64,000 nt of DNA from Oceanobacillus chungangensis (lineage in GTDB: Bacteria > Bacillota > Bacilli > Bacillales > Amphibacillaceae): the NCBI RefSeq assembly GCF_003369565.1, contig NZ_PIOD01000025.1, positions 361,721 to 425,720 on the forward strand. Reading direction: 5' to 3'. The notes under the pieces are model-generated. The model did no database searches. It was not told where the DNA came from and saw only the letters and a program-made list of their open reading frames with translations. The position numbers were made by a program, and so were the translations under genes. Every line of letters begins with the position of its first letter. The first letter of the stretch is position 1. Shown piece after piece: positions 1 through 8,104 of the stretch.

Positions 1-125
1 TGATAGAATAAATTCTATTAGATAATGTTGCTTCACCTTCAAAGAGTCTTCTGCTTTTCTCTCCAATCGTTTCGTAAGGTTTTCTGCTATTGATATTAAG
101 AGATAACTAACTGGAGATGGAAATT

Positions 126-262
126 GCTCACGGGCTAGTCGCTCCAAAAATACACTACGCTTTCCGCTGGGGGCTGGTGAGCCTTCTTGTGCTGATGCAA
201 TTCGAAGTCTCACCTAGGCCCTTCCTCCCGCAGGAGTCTTCGTGTATTTTCTCCGCTGGAGT
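126..262 (+). repeat. Dispersed palindromic repeat, copy 1 (module A)
   Basis: GC-rich block unlike the AT-rich surroundings. It starts near TCGCTCC-AAAATACAC, runs through GGTGAGCCTTCTTGTGC and TTCGAAGTCTCACC, and ends with CCCGCAGGAGTCTTCGTGTA then TTTTC. The two halves are imperfect inverted repeats and would fold into a long hairpin. The same block recurs near 17.4, 21.2, 36.0, 41.5, 46.8 and 59.5 kb. An open frame through it is a by-product of GC content, not a gene. Confidence 0.85.
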
Positions 263-299
263 GGTGTTAGAAAAATTACTATCTTTCTATAAAATGAGA

Positions 300-513
300 T
301 AGCACTTCCCCTCACACATAGCTTTATCGTAAACATCGAAATAGCGGTTGTTCAACCGATTTATTATATATTGTTCAGGGAAATAATATTGGGCGAAATA
401 TTATTGATTCTAAAGCTACATTCATTTAGAATAGCTAAGTATGACGTTAAGAGACCGTGTCTTTTCTAATCGGAATAATTAGTAGAACTTAAGGTAAAAG
501 AGAGATGATGTAA
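300..513. other. Intergenic stretch before the MFS gene
   Basis: No gene is visible. There is one inverted repeat, AATAATATT (382-390) and AATATTATT (397-405) with a 6-nt spacer, which could be an operator. The ribosome site of the next gene is a weak AGAGAGATG just before its ATG at 514. Confidence 0.4.
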
Positions 514-1683
514 ATGCCAAAGCAAATTTGGCTATTGGTAATAGCAACAACGATTAATGTAACGGGTGGCTCTTTTCTATGGCCATTGAATACTATTTAT
601 ATGCATAATGAGCTTGGCAGAAGTTTAGCTTTTGCTGGGTTCATTTTAATGTTTAATACGGCTGCAAATATTGCTGGAAATTTGCTAGGTGGCGCTTTGT
701 TTGATCGGTATAGTGCGTATAAGACAATATTATATGGGACTCTATTAGCGACACTTGCAACAATCGGTATTTCACTTTTCCATAGTGTAGTGCCATATAC
801 TATCTTTCTTATATTAATTGGATTTGGTAATGGGATTACGTGGCCAGTAATTATGGCAATGGCTGGTTCGGTTTGGCCAGAAGGTGGTCGACGCGCTTTT
901 AATGCAATATATGTTGCTCAAAATCTAGGTGTTGCCCTCGGTGCGACGTTAGGAGGATATATTGCTAGTATTTCATTCGATTATATATTCTGGGCGAATG
1001 CACTATTATTTATCGTCTTTTTCTTCATCGTTTTATTTAAATTTAAAGAAATGGATCAATTACAAAACCCACAAATGCATACTTCGGTTATCAAACAAAG
1101 TGGAAAAATTAAAGATAAGAGTGCATTCTATTCCTTGTTGATCCTATGTAGTGGTTTTCTGATTACGTGGGTAGCTTATAGTCAGTGGCAATCCACGATA
1201 GCGTCCCATACACAGGACATTGGAATTCCGCTTGAACAATATAGCTCTCTCTGGGCGATAAATGGTTTTCTTATCGTTTTTGCTCAACCTTTGGTAAAAT
1301 GGATAACAGGGAAGATTACTTCTCCAAGGATTCACATTTACATTGGGATCGCAATTATGATTGTGTCCTACGTGATTGCCATGTTTGCAGCTGATTTCAC
1401 GATGTTTGCAACCGCAATGGTGATATTAACGATGGGAGAAGTATTGATGTGGCCGGCATTTCCAACACTGGCAAATGATCTGGCACCAAAGGGAAGAAAA
1501 GGATTTTACCAAGGTCTAGTGAACAGTATTGGTGCTACAGGAAGAATGATTGGTCCTGTAGTCGGTGGGTTTATTGTCGATATGTATAATATTGAGCTCT
1601 TATTTTATATTTTAATCGCAATTTTATTTATCCCATTTGTGACAACAAAGCTTTATGATCGAACAGTGAACGTAGAAAAATAA
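514..1683 (+). CDS. MFS family transporter
   Basis: 389-aa integral membrane protein with about twelve hydrophobic segments. A conserved loop between helices 2 and 3 reads GGALFDRY (about residues 59-66), matching the MFS signature G-x3-D-R. A short hydrophilic loop around residues 180-205 separates the two six-helix halves. It is presumably a drug or metabolite exporter of the inner membrane; the sequence does not identify the substrate. The HAD phosphatase gene follows 20 bp downstream on the same strand, so the two may be co-transcribed. Family call is firm, function open. Confidence 0.85.
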   Translation: MPKQIWLLVIATTINVTGGSFLWPLNTIYMHNELGRSLAFAGFILMFNTAANIAGNLLGGALFDRYSAYKTILYGTLLATLATIGISLFHSVVPYTIFLILIGFGNGITWPVIMAMAGSVWPEGGRRAFNAIYVAQNLGVALGATLGGYIASISFDYIFWANALLFIVFFFIVLFKFKEMDQLQNPQMHTSVIKQSGKIKDKSAFYSLLILCSGFLITWVAYSQWQSTIASHTQDIGIPLEQYSSLWAINGFLIVFAQPLVKWITGKITSPRIHIYIGIAIMIVSYVIAMFAADFTMFATAMVILTMGEVLMWPAFPTLANDLAPKGRKGFYQGLVNSIGATGRMIGPVVGGFIVDMYNIELLFYILIAILFIPFVTTKLYDRTVNVEK

Positions 1684-1703
1684 ACAACGTAAGGGGTTTT
1701 AGC

Positions 1704-2435
1704 ATGGCAGATATTAAACTGATTGCATTGGATATGGATGGTACATTATTAAATACGAATCATGAGGTGTCAACTCGTACGGAAGAGGCTATTAAAAATG
1801 CTCTCGCAAAAGATATTCACGTAGTCTTAAGTACCGGTCGTGGCTTTAGAACTTGCTATCCTTATGCAGAACAATTGAAATTAACATCCTACCTGATCAC
1901 CGCAAACGGTGGAGAAATTTGGAATGTTGACAAGGAGTTGCTCGACCAACATTTACATGAAACAAAAACAATTGAGAAGCTCTATCATTTGGGGTTAGAA
2001 GTTGGTGTAAACATGTGGATGATCTCTACAGAAGGAGTATTCCGTAATGAAGCACCTGAGAACTTTTACGATTATAAGTGGCTGAAGTTTGGCTGTGAAT
2101 CGACTGACCAAGATAAGCTCGATACAATGATTAAAGAGATTTCACATTATGAAGGATTAGAACTGACTAACTCCTTGCCAACAAACGTAGAAGTAAACCC
2201 TCCTGGAGTGAGCAAAGCAATGGCATTGCATTTTCTATGTGAGAAGATTGGCATTACGATGGATAATGTGATGGCTTGTGGTGATAGTCTAAATGATATC
2301 AAGATGATCCAAGAGGCTGGAATTGGTGTTGCAATGGGCAATGCACAAGAAGCAATAAAAAAGGTAGCAAACTTCATCACAGATTCAAATAATGATGATG
2401 GCGTTGCTAAAGCGATAGAAAAATTCGTATTATAA
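1704..2435 (+). CDS. Cof-type HAD superfamily phosphatase
   Basis: 243-aa cytosolic hydrolase. HAD motif I is DMDGT (about residues 10-14, the first Asp being the nucleophile), motif II is in LSTGR (about 43-47), and motif IV is GDSLND (about 193-198) preceded by the conserved Lys of SKAMAL (about 170). The insert between motifs II and III is the alpha/beta C2 cap of the Cof subfamily, which usually dephosphorylates sugar phosphates or similar small phosphoesters. ATG start has AAGGGG upstream. A terminator follows the stop at once. Confidence 0.85.
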   Translation: MADIKLIALDMDGTLLNTNHEVSTRTEEAIKNALAKDIHVVLSTGRGFRTCYPYAEQLKLTSYLITANGGEIWNVDKELLDQHLHETKTIEKLYHLGLEVGVNMWMISTEGVFRNEAPENFYDYKWLKFGCESTDQDKLDTMIKEISHYEGLELTNSLPTNVEVNPPGVSKAMALHFLCEKIGITMDNVMACGDSLNDIKMIQEAGIGVAMGNAQEAIKKVANFITDSNNDDGVAKAIEKFVL

Positions 2436-2442
2436 TATTTGT

Positions 2443-2472
2443 GGTCCCACTTATGTGGGGCTTTTTATTTTT
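2443..2472 (+). terminator. Rho-independent terminator after the HAD gene
   Basis: Hairpin with stem CCCAC / GTGGG and loop TTAT, followed by CTTTTTATTTTTATT. Confidence 0.8.
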
Positions 2473-2629
2473 ATTCGGTTATATGGACTGCTTGACTCAG
2501 TTAGTATATCGCTTGGGAGGGGTAGTAGGGCAATTCATTTGGAGAATAGAGCTTATGTTTGCAGCGTTGGAGCGCATCGAAAATCCCAGCGCTCCTTGCT
2601 TGTCCCTAATCAGTCGTAGAACATCCTTA

Positions 2630-3646
2630 TTAAACTCCTGCTATCCAGTACATCAATAATGATATTACAACTGAAGAAATGAGCATTGCGAGTAATGGGC
2701 GCAATGCTTTTTCTTTTACATCCTTTAAACTAACATTTAATCCGAGACCAACCATCGCTGACGTTAAGATGAACGTAGTGATAAAGCTAATTCCATCCAT
2801 AACTTCAATGGTAACTGAGACATGGTTGCCTAGTACATAGCTTCCAAATACACTCATGGCAACGAATCCTAGTAGAAACCATGGGAATGTAATATTCGTA
2901 CGCTCTTCACTTCTTGTTACATTTCGATTTTTAACCCAAAATATTAAAATTAAACAAAGTGGCACAAGTAATAACACTCTACCAAGCTTTGCTAGTAAAG
3001 CAAGAGCTAAAGCTTCCTCACCAGCCGGTTCGGCAGCTAGGGCAACATGTGCTAATTCATGGAGACTAAGTCCTGCCCATACGCCGTATTGTGTATCTGA
3101 AATAGGTAGAAAGGGCAGTATTAATGCGTAAATGATGGAGAATATTGTTCCAACCAATGCAATGATACCAACGCTAATTGCGGTATCTTCGTCCTTAGAC
3201 TTAATAATTGGTGCTGCTGCCGCAATTGCCGCTGCGCCACAAACTCCTGTACCAATACCTAACAATAATGAAATCTCGGAGTCTGCTTTAAATAATTTTG
3301 CTAATAACAATGTTAGAAGAATAGCAACTGCGATTGTAACGAATCCTTTAGCAAGTAATCCGATCCCATCTTCAAAAATCACTTCAATATTTAATTTTAA
3401 ACCATATAAAATAATGGCAAAACGTAATAAATATTTTGATGAAAATGCGATGCCCTTACGGAATAATTCTGGATAACCAAAAATCTGCCGATAAATAATA
3501 GCGAGAAGAATTGCATTTGCTAGTGGCCCTATCCGGTCAAAGACAGGAACTAAAGATAATGAATACCCTGAAATTGCAAAAATAAATGTAAAAAAGATGC
3601 CGGAAATTATTCTTCCCATCGTGTTGAAATCATTTGTATTACTCAT
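2630..3646 (-). CDS. YeiH/UPF0324-type membrane protein (putative sulfate exporter family)
   Basis: 338-aa polytopic membrane protein with about ten hydrophobic segments. It carries the family blocks GPLANAILLAI (about 38-48), the Gly/Ala-rich GIGTGVCGAAAIAAAAPI (about 130-147) and LSLHELAHV (about 190-198). Members of Cons_hypoth698 are annotated as putative sulfate exporters; direct transport data are sparse. ATG with GGAAGGAAGA upstream. It is divergent from a LysR-type regulator, the usual arrangement for yeiH genes, so that regulator probably controls it. Confidence 0.8.
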   Translation of the reverse strand: MSNTNDFNTMGRIISGIFFTFIFAISGYSLSLVPVFDRIGPLANAILLAIIYRQIFGYPELFRKGIAFSSKYLLRFAIILYGLKLNIEVIFEDGIGLLAKGFVTIAVAILLTLLLAKLFKADSEISLLLGIGTGVCGAAAIAAAAPIIKSKDEDTAISVGIIALVGTIFSIIYALILPFLPISDTQYGVWAGLSLHELAHVALAAEPAGEEALALALLAKLGRVLLLVPLCLILIFWVKNRNVTRSEERTNITFPWFLLGFVAMSVFGSYVLGNHVSVTIEVMDGISFITTFILTSAMVGLGLNVSLKDVKEKALRPLLAMLISSVVISLLMYWIAGV

Positions 3647-3677
3647 AGATGTCTTCCTTCCTAAAACTATTACAATA

Positions 3678-3688
3678 AGGTAATACCT
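3678..3688. promoter_or_regulatory. Dyad AGGTAATACCT in the yeiH/lysR promoter region
   Basis: A short near-perfect dyad within ATAAGGTAATACCTAAT, the spacing fitting the T-N11-A pattern of LysR-type sites. Function is inferred only from location between divergent genes. Confidence 0.35.
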
Positions 3689-3737
3689 AATTATAAGGAT
3701 TATTAAATGATAAGAAAAATAAATATTTTTTATCGTT

Positions 3738-3758
3738 ATGATAAGATATCTTTATCAT
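3738..3758. promoter_or_regulatory. Palindromic operator upstream of the LysR gene
   Basis: ATGATAA-GATATC-TTTATCAT is an almost perfect 21-bp palindrome. It ends 24 bp before the ATG of the LysR gene, where it could serve autorepression and divergent control of the yeiH-type gene. Confidence 0.5.
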
Positions 3759-3782
3759 GGAAAATATTAAGGAGTACATCGT

Positions 3783-4667
3783 ATGGAACAACAATTAAAG
3801 ATTTTTATTGAGGTGGTTGAGCGAAAAAGCTTTTCACGGGCTGCAAAAAGCTTATACATGTCACAGCCAGCGGTGAGCCAATATATTGCTTCATTAGAAA
3901 AGGAGCTCGGTGTTCGGTTATTGGAGAGAAGTAATAAATTTGTTCAAGTAAATAGGGCTGGAAAAATCGTTTATCAATATGCCAAAGATATTATTAGGAA
4001 TTATGATCAAATGAAGCTGCTTGTCTCTGATATAAAAAATAATCCTAGTGGGCAATTGAAAATTGGTGCAAGCTATACGATTGGCGAGTATTTACTGCCA
4101 AAAATACTCGCTCGTTTGCAAGTTGAATTTCCAAAAATTATACCATCCGTATTTATTGGGAATACAGAGGATATCGGTAAGAAGTTAATCCATCACGAGA
4201 TTGATATTGGATTGATTGAGGGACAATTCGTGCATCCACAGATTTTGTCTGAGAAGTTTTCGACGGATAAAATGTATATCATTACAGGTGGCCGGCAATC
4301 CTTAAAGGGTGAGGTTACTATTTCTAATGAAAAATTAGAACAGCAAACATGGATTATTCGCGAGCAAGGATCAGGAACAAGAGAAGTACTAGAAGATTTT
4401 TTCAAAAAAAATCATATTCATCCAAAACGAGTCATAATATTAGGGAGTACGCAAACGATAAAAGAGGGGGTTGAATCTGGACTAGGCATTAGCCTGCTCT
4501 CTGAATTAACGCTAAATAAAGAATTGCAATTACATACGATTAAGAAACTTGAAGTAGAGGGAACACCGATTCAGCGTGATTTTTCAATTATTAAAAACCA
4601 CCATGAGTTCCATCCGAAAGCTTTACAAACATTTGAATCATTAGTAAAAAGTTCACTTGTAGAATAA
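3783..4667 (+). CDS. LysR family transcriptional regulator (CysL-like)
   Basis: 294 aa. The N-terminal winged helix-turn-helix (residues 1-60) has the classic pattern FSRAAKSLYMSQPAVSQYI. A type 2 periplasmic-binding-protein-like effector domain follows (about 90-290). The divergent yeiH-type gene is the likely target. Overall resemblance is to the CysL/YwfK and CbbR-like branch, which suggests control by sulfur or related metabolites; the effector cannot be read from the sequence. RBS AAGGAG lies 8 bp before the ATG. Confidence 0.85.
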   Translation: MEQQLKIFIEVVERKSFSRAAKSLYMSQPAVSQYIASLEKELGVRLLERSNKFVQVNRAGKIVYQYAKDIIRNYDQMKLLVSDIKNNPSGQLKIGASYTIGEYLLPKILARLQVEFPKIIPSVFIGNTEDIGKKLIHHEIDIGLIEGQFVHPQILSEKFSTDKMYIITGGRQSLKGEVTISNEKLEQQTWIIREQGSGTREVLEDFFKKNHIHPKRVIILGSTQTIKEGVESGLGISLLSELTLNKELQLHTIKKLEVEGTPIQRDFSIIKNHHEFHPKALQTFESLVKSSLVE

Positions 4668-4753
4668 GGGAAATCCTCTGTATTCTTAGTGCCCTTACAT
4701 TGTACAGAAAAGAAGAGTATAATAGAAGTAGAAGTAAGAAAGGGGATGCTTTC

Positions 4754-4936
4754 ATGTCATTTTCTCGCGGGCCAAAAGAGCCAGTTCCAGAAGTGGAAAC
4801 AAATGTATGGTCATGTACAAGTGATGATTGTCAAGGCTGGATGAGAGAATCATACAGTTTTGATGAAGAGCCATCATGTCCACTATGTCAATCATCAATG
4901 GAACATGAAATACGCGTACTGCCAGAAATGAGATAG
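4754..4936 (+). CDS. YdjO-like small zinc-ribbon protein
   Basis: 60 aa from the ATG at 4754, chosen because AAAGGGGATG lies just upstream; an upstream in-frame start at 4700 has no ribosome site. Two CxxC-type knuckles are visible: C-x4-C in WSCTSDDCQGWMR and CPLC in SCPLCQSSM, with a conserved C-terminal RVLPEMR. This matches the YdjO family (described as cold-inducible in B. subtilis). The cysteines probably bind zinc; the role is unknown. A strong terminator follows. Confidence 0.75.
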   Translation: MSFSRGPKEPVPEVETNVWSCTSDDCQGWMRESYSFDEEPSCPLCQSSMEHEIRVLPEMR

Positions 4937-4982
4937 ATTTAGGATCTCCAAAGAAAAGCCATGCTATATATTTTTATTATCT

Positions 4983-5019
4983 AGTGGTGCCCCGACTTGG
5001 GGCACCACATTTTTTATTG
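4983..5019 (+). terminator. Strong terminator after the ydjO-like gene
   Basis: Perfect 11-bp stem GTGGTGCCCC / GGGGCACCAC with loop around GACTT, followed by ATTTTTTATT. Confidence 0.9.
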
Positions 5020-5353
5020 TTATGCTTTTTTACTACATAATTGAAACTAAGTCCCAATGTCTCCCAAATATTCCAGATTTCAATTGTTGCATCTGTAGGA
5101 CTAGCTAAAAAACTTTCATATAACTTTCCCTAAATAGTAAAAGTTATATGCTGACCCTCCCTAAGATTCAATGTAAATCCATAAGAAAACAAATATAAAG
5201 AATTATAAATTTCAGCATGTAACAATGAATTAGGAAAGAGATATGAATAGTCAAATTTATAGATTCGTAAACTATCTGTGGTGTAAGAATCCATTCACCG
5301 ATAAAGGAAAGCAATCATAAAATACAATTAGCCCATTAGAAGGATGTGTCACA
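5020..5353. other. Intergenic stretch, no gene supported
   Basis: No RNA motif recognised. On the minus strand (about 4980-5130) an unstarted frame reads like protein (LYESFLASPTDATIEIWN then IWETLGLSFNYVVKK) for about 40 residues without start or ribosome site. It may be the stub of a decayed gene. Confidence 0.3.
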
Positions 5354-6394
5354 ATGTCGAAGAAACTATATTATTATGTTAGTGGTAATACGGCAGCAGG
5401 TACTAAAAATTATTTACTATCAAATATAGAGCATTTGAAACAAGTTATCATTCTGAAACATGAGTCAAATACGGTAAAAACAGCAGTATTATGGAAGCTG
5501 ATCGATACTTACGGAACCGAAAACAATTTAGAAATTTTAAAGAGCCCTTTAGGAGCAAGATACCTTGATGGGATAATTATCCGCGGGAAATCTATTGCAT
5601 TTATTATTGAAGAAGTTGCCACGCCAGAATTAGAAAATTCAGTTACAATAGAGCTACATGTAGCGACACCAACAAATACATCCATAGATCAAGCAAAAGA
5701 AAAATTCTATACATTAACAAATGCTGCACATAATCATTTCAAAACAGGTCTCAACATTCATGATGACCTTGAAGAAATTTACATTAAAGAGATGAACTTC
5801 AAGCGTGCAGATCAATTAGCAGAAGAGCTGATCGATACTCTATTGCAAGATAGGCCGACACAGAATCGGCAAGCAAATATGTTTCATCGCATGTTTGGAA
5901 CAAATACAGCAGATGGCGTTGTCAATGAGGTTCCACATTTGACGAGTGAATTAAAGAAGGTTTACTACATTAAAGGAAGAGCAGGAACAGGAAAATCAAC
6001 GCTTATGAAGAAAATTGCTAAAGCTTGTCAGCAAAAGGGATTTGATGTTGAAGTATATCATTGTAGCTTTGACCCGAATAGTTTAGATATGGTGCTAGTT
6101 CGCGAATTGGAATTTTGTATATTTGATAGTACGGATCCACATGAATTTTTTCCAAGCAGGGAAGGGGAAACCATACTTGATTTGTACGAAGAGACAGTCA
6201 CACCGGGAACAGATGAAAAATATGCAGCACAAATTCAAGAGGTAAATCAACTATATAAATCATATATGAAAAAAGGAATTGAAGATTTAAAAGAAGCAGG
6301 GAAATATTTAGAGGAAATTGAAAATCAGTTTACTTTTACAAATACAGATATTATCCAAATAATGGATAGAATACATGGGGAAATAATAAAATAG
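5354..6394 (+). CDS. P-loop ATPase-like protein of the PRK06851 type
   Basis: 346 aa, ATG with GAAGGATGTG upstream. A clear Walker A, KGRAGTGKST, lies at about residues 208-217. A second P-loop-like segment at the N terminus, SGNTAAGTKNYL (about 10-21), resembles a nucleotide-binding loop but lacks the GK[S/T] core. This two-lobed arrangement fits an uncharacterised Firmicute family (PRK06851 by recognition). The C-terminal 60 residues are charged and likely coiled-coil. Monocistronic: promoter region upstream and terminator downstream. Function unknown. Confidence 0.6.
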   Translation: MSKKLYYYVSGNTAAGTKNYLLSNIEHLKQVIILKHESNTVKTAVLWKLIDTYGTENNLEILKSPLGARYLDGIIIRGKSIAFIIEEVATPELENSVTIELHVATPTNTSIDQAKEKFYTLTNAAHNHFKTGLNIHDDLEEIYIKEMNFKRADQLAEELIDTLLQDRPTQNRQANMFHRMFGTNTADGVVNEVPHLTSELKKVYYIKGRAGTGKSTLMKKIAKACQQKGFDVEVYHCSFDPNSLDMVLVRELEFCIFDSTDPHEFFPSREGETILDLYEETVTPGTDEKYAAQIQEVNQLYKSYMKKGIEDLKEAGKYLEEIENQFTFTNTDIIQIMDRIHGEIIK

Positions 6395-6397
6395 TCA

Positions 6398-6432
6398 AAG
6401 GGTAGATCTTTAGTATAGGATCTACCTTTTAA
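6398..6432 (+). terminator. Terminator after the P-loop gene
   Basis: GGTAGATC (6401-6408) and GATCTACC (6419-6426) form an 8-bp stem flanked by AAAG and CTTTT. Confidence 0.75.
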
Positions 6433-6533
6433 TAATGATAAATTTTACCTCTTGATATTTTCGTGATTATCAAGTAAAATTAATTAACTGAAAATTAAAA
6501 TATATAATTTTCATAAAAAGGGTGGTGTATTGG

Positions 6534-6980
6534 ATGGTAACCGTAAAAATGCTTAAACCATATTACATTAAAGCAGATGAAAATTATGTTCGCATTATGC
6601 TCGCGTATCAGTATTTTTCAATTGTGATGGAAGAGAAGGTTTATCAATTTATACCTGTTGAAGCGAATGAGATAAAAATCAACCGTAAAACGAAAAAGGT
6701 AGAAAATATTGATGCAAGGTTTGCTTTCCAAAATGAAAAAAACGTTGTCTATGTCACCATGACCAAATTAATGACACTCCCTGATTTTCAAAAACAACTT
6801 GATTCCATTGCTGAATCGTATTATTTTAAGCAAGAAGTAAGCATCAGCAAGGTTGAATTTAAAAATGAAACCGCTTTAATTATTGCTGAGCTTGAAAAAG
6901 CGAATGTAAAACGAATGATTGACCGAGCATTGGATGAGCGAGACGAAGTGATATTTAATGAATTGGTAAAATTATTATAA
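6534..6980 (+). CDS. IDEAL-domain protein of unknown function
   Basis: 148 aa from ATG 6534, preceded by AAAAAGGGTGG at good spacing; two in-frame GTG codons (6522, 6525) overlap that ribosome site and are less likely. The last 20 residues, MIDRALDERDEVIFNELVKL, match the IDEAL domain, a short helical module at the C terminus of several Bacillus proteins such as YpiB. The first about 125 residues have no motif I recognise; they are charged and hydrophobic-alternating with no membrane segment. Not in an obvious operon; a terminator lies about 100 bp downstream. Confidence 0.65.
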   Translation: MVTVKMLKPYYIKADENYVRIMLAYQYFSIVMEEKVYQFIPVEANEIKINRKTKKVENIDARFAFQNEKNVVYVTMTKLMTLPDFQKQLDSIAESYYFKQEVSISKVEFKNETALIIAELEKANVKRMIDRALDERDEVIFNELVKLL

Positions 6981-7083
6981 AATATGTTTAGTTTATCAAT
7001 TTCTATCTCTTCACAGACAGACAAGTTTCTGAGGGCTGTTTCATACAGGATAAAAGTGTCTTTATCCAGATTGAATAAATAAT

Positions 7084-7130
7084 AAATGGAGGGAGCAGTT
7101 GGTTGAATGCTTTCTCCATTTTAATTTTTA
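7084..7130 (+). terminator. Terminator upstream of the ECF transporter operon
   Basis: Fourteen-position stem AAATGGAGGGAGCA (7084-7097) with TGCTTTCTCCATTT (7108-7121), two G-U pairs, followed by TAATTTTT. It lies 103 bp after the IDEAL gene and 145 bp before the S-component gene. It could end the former or be an attenuator for the latter; no aptamer was recognised before it, and a TPP-type CTGAGA motif is absent. Confidence 0.75.
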
Positions 7131-7172
7131 AAGTATTTTCTAGTAAATTTATAAAAATTTAGATATTATATA

Positions 7173-7178
7173 TATAAT
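7173..7178 (+). promoter_or_regulatory. Candidate sigma-A -10 box of the ECF operon
   Basis: TATAAT in a very AT-rich stretch downstream of the terminator; a matching -35 box is weak. Confidence 0.4.
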
Positions 7179-7230
7179 GAATATTGCGAAGGGAATGATT
7201 AGGAGAGATAGTGTTACATATTTAATTTAA

Positions 7231-7246
7231 TGTGAATCAATTCACA
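7231..7246. promoter_or_regulatory. Operator-like palindrome TGTGAATCAATTCACA
   Basis: Perfect 7-bp arms with a 2-bp centre. It is placed between the candidate promoter and the ribosome site of the S-component gene, where a bound repressor would block the operon. No regulator gene lies next to it. Confidence 0.5.
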
Positions 7247-7274
7247 ATTGTTTCTTTTAGGGGGAGTTAGGATC

Positions 7275-7877
7275 ATGAAAAGTAAAGGAATTTGGTCGTT
7301 AAATTTTTCAACTATTGTTATTGCATTAATTCCAATTGCGGTAGCTATTAATTATCTTGGTAAGGTTATTATTGAGACATTAAAGCTGCCATTGTGGCTT
7401 GATTCTATTGGGACAGTAATTTCTAGTATGTTAGCAGGACCATTAATTGGTGCATTTACTGGACTAATAAATAATATTATTTATGGATTTACGCTAAGCC
7501 CAATTTCGTTTGTCTATGCGATTACAAGTGTTGTAATTGGCTTAGGGGTAGGGGTTATGGCTCATAAAGGGTGGATTGCTTCCATAAGTAAAGCAATTGT
7601 AATTGGTTTGGTTGTCGGTTTGCTCGCTGCTATTGTGTCAACACCATTAAATATTATGTTCTGGGAAGGTACAACCGGCAATGTCTGGGGTGATGCCTTT
7701 TACCTATATTTAGAAAGTATTGGAATGCCACAATGGGTTGCCTCATTTGGTGACAGTGTTGTTGTCGATGTTCCAGATAAAGTAATTACCGTAGTTATTG
7801 GCTATTTAATTTATCAAAGCCTACCAAAAAACTTAATTCGTTTATTTAATAATAATAATGAAATAGAGAAATTATAA
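7275..7877 (+). CDS. ECF transporter S component (substrate unknown)
   Basis: 200 aa from ATG 7275, which has AGGGGGAG nine bases upstream; a further-upstream TTG at 7248 overlaps the palindromic operator and is unlikely. About six hydrophobic helices, with the N-terminal SLNFSTIVIALIPIAVAINY and the loop LPLWLDSIGTVISSMLAGP followed by IGAFTGLINNIIYG, are typical of integral-membrane substrate-capturing S components. Downstream T and two A subunits complete the energy-coupling-factor module. Vitamin or precursor is not identifiable: no TPP, FMN or cobalamin riboswitch is seen. Confidence 0.75.
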   Translation: MKSKGIWSLNFSTIVIALIPIAVAINYLGKVIIETLKLPLWLDSIGTVISSMLAGPLIGAFTGLINNIIYGFTLSPISFVYAITSVVIGLGVGVMAHKGWIASISKAIVIGLVVGLLAAIVSTPLNIMFWEGTTGNVWGDAFYLYLESIGMPQWVASFGDSVVVDVPDKVITVVIGYLIYQSLPKNLIRLFNNNNEIEKL

Positions 7878-7889
7878 AGTGAAACTTTA

Positions 7890-7920
7890 TTCTGTGGTGT
7901 TTTCTTTATCCCCCACAGAA
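7890..7920 (+). other. Hairpin between S and T genes
   Basis: TTCTGTGG (7890-7897) and CCACAGAA (7913-7920) form an 8-bp stem right after the S gene. The downstream sequence is not U-rich, so it may stabilise or attenuate the transcript rather than end it. Confidence 0.5.
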
Positions 7921-7940
7921 TGTTAGTTGAACGAATCGGG

Positions 7941-8075
7941 ATTACTGGCTGTTGATACCCAACTTACAATTCTTGATTTTCCTCGAACTATTGAGTTGTG
8001 GGTCTTGTAGCCAGTTAATTCAGTTAAACTCAGCCAAAATTCCGTGGGATACTCCTGTTTCTCACGGAATTTATC
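7941..8075. mobile_element. Two-hairpin insert between ECF S and T genes, possible mobile-element remnant
   Basis: Two clear inverted repeats: ACTGGCT (7944-7950) with AGCCAGT (8009-8015), extended by flanking ATT/AAT, and AATTCCGTG (8038-8046) with CACGGAATT (8063-8071). Genes of such operons are normally adjacent or overlapping, as the T-A1 and A1-A2 pairs are here, so about 220 bp of structured DNA looks inserted. Subterminal hairpins recall IS200/IS605-type ends, but no transposase is present. Confidence 0.3.
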
Positions 8076-8104
8076 AGCGAATTCGTTTGAAAGGAGGCAT
8101 TTTT

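Noticed and set aside
117-302. 61-aa open frame on the plus strand
   Set aside because: Lies wholly in repeat copy 1; related frames occur in other copies (17350-17568, 35838-36053, 59410-59604) simply because the element lacks stops. No ribosome site.
2856-3476. Two plus-strand open frames of 91 and 114 aa
   Set aside because: Antisense shadows of the yeiH-type gene; low-complexity Ala/Ile/Asn composition and no ribosome sites.
6981-7274. TPP, FMN or other vitamin riboswitch before the ECF genes
   Set aside because: None of the conserved sequence blocks is present.
7941-8104. TnpB-guide-like (omega) RNA from an IS605 element
   Set aside because: Hairpins are suggestive, but no tnpA or tnpB fragment is nearby and no conserved guide scaffold could be recognised.
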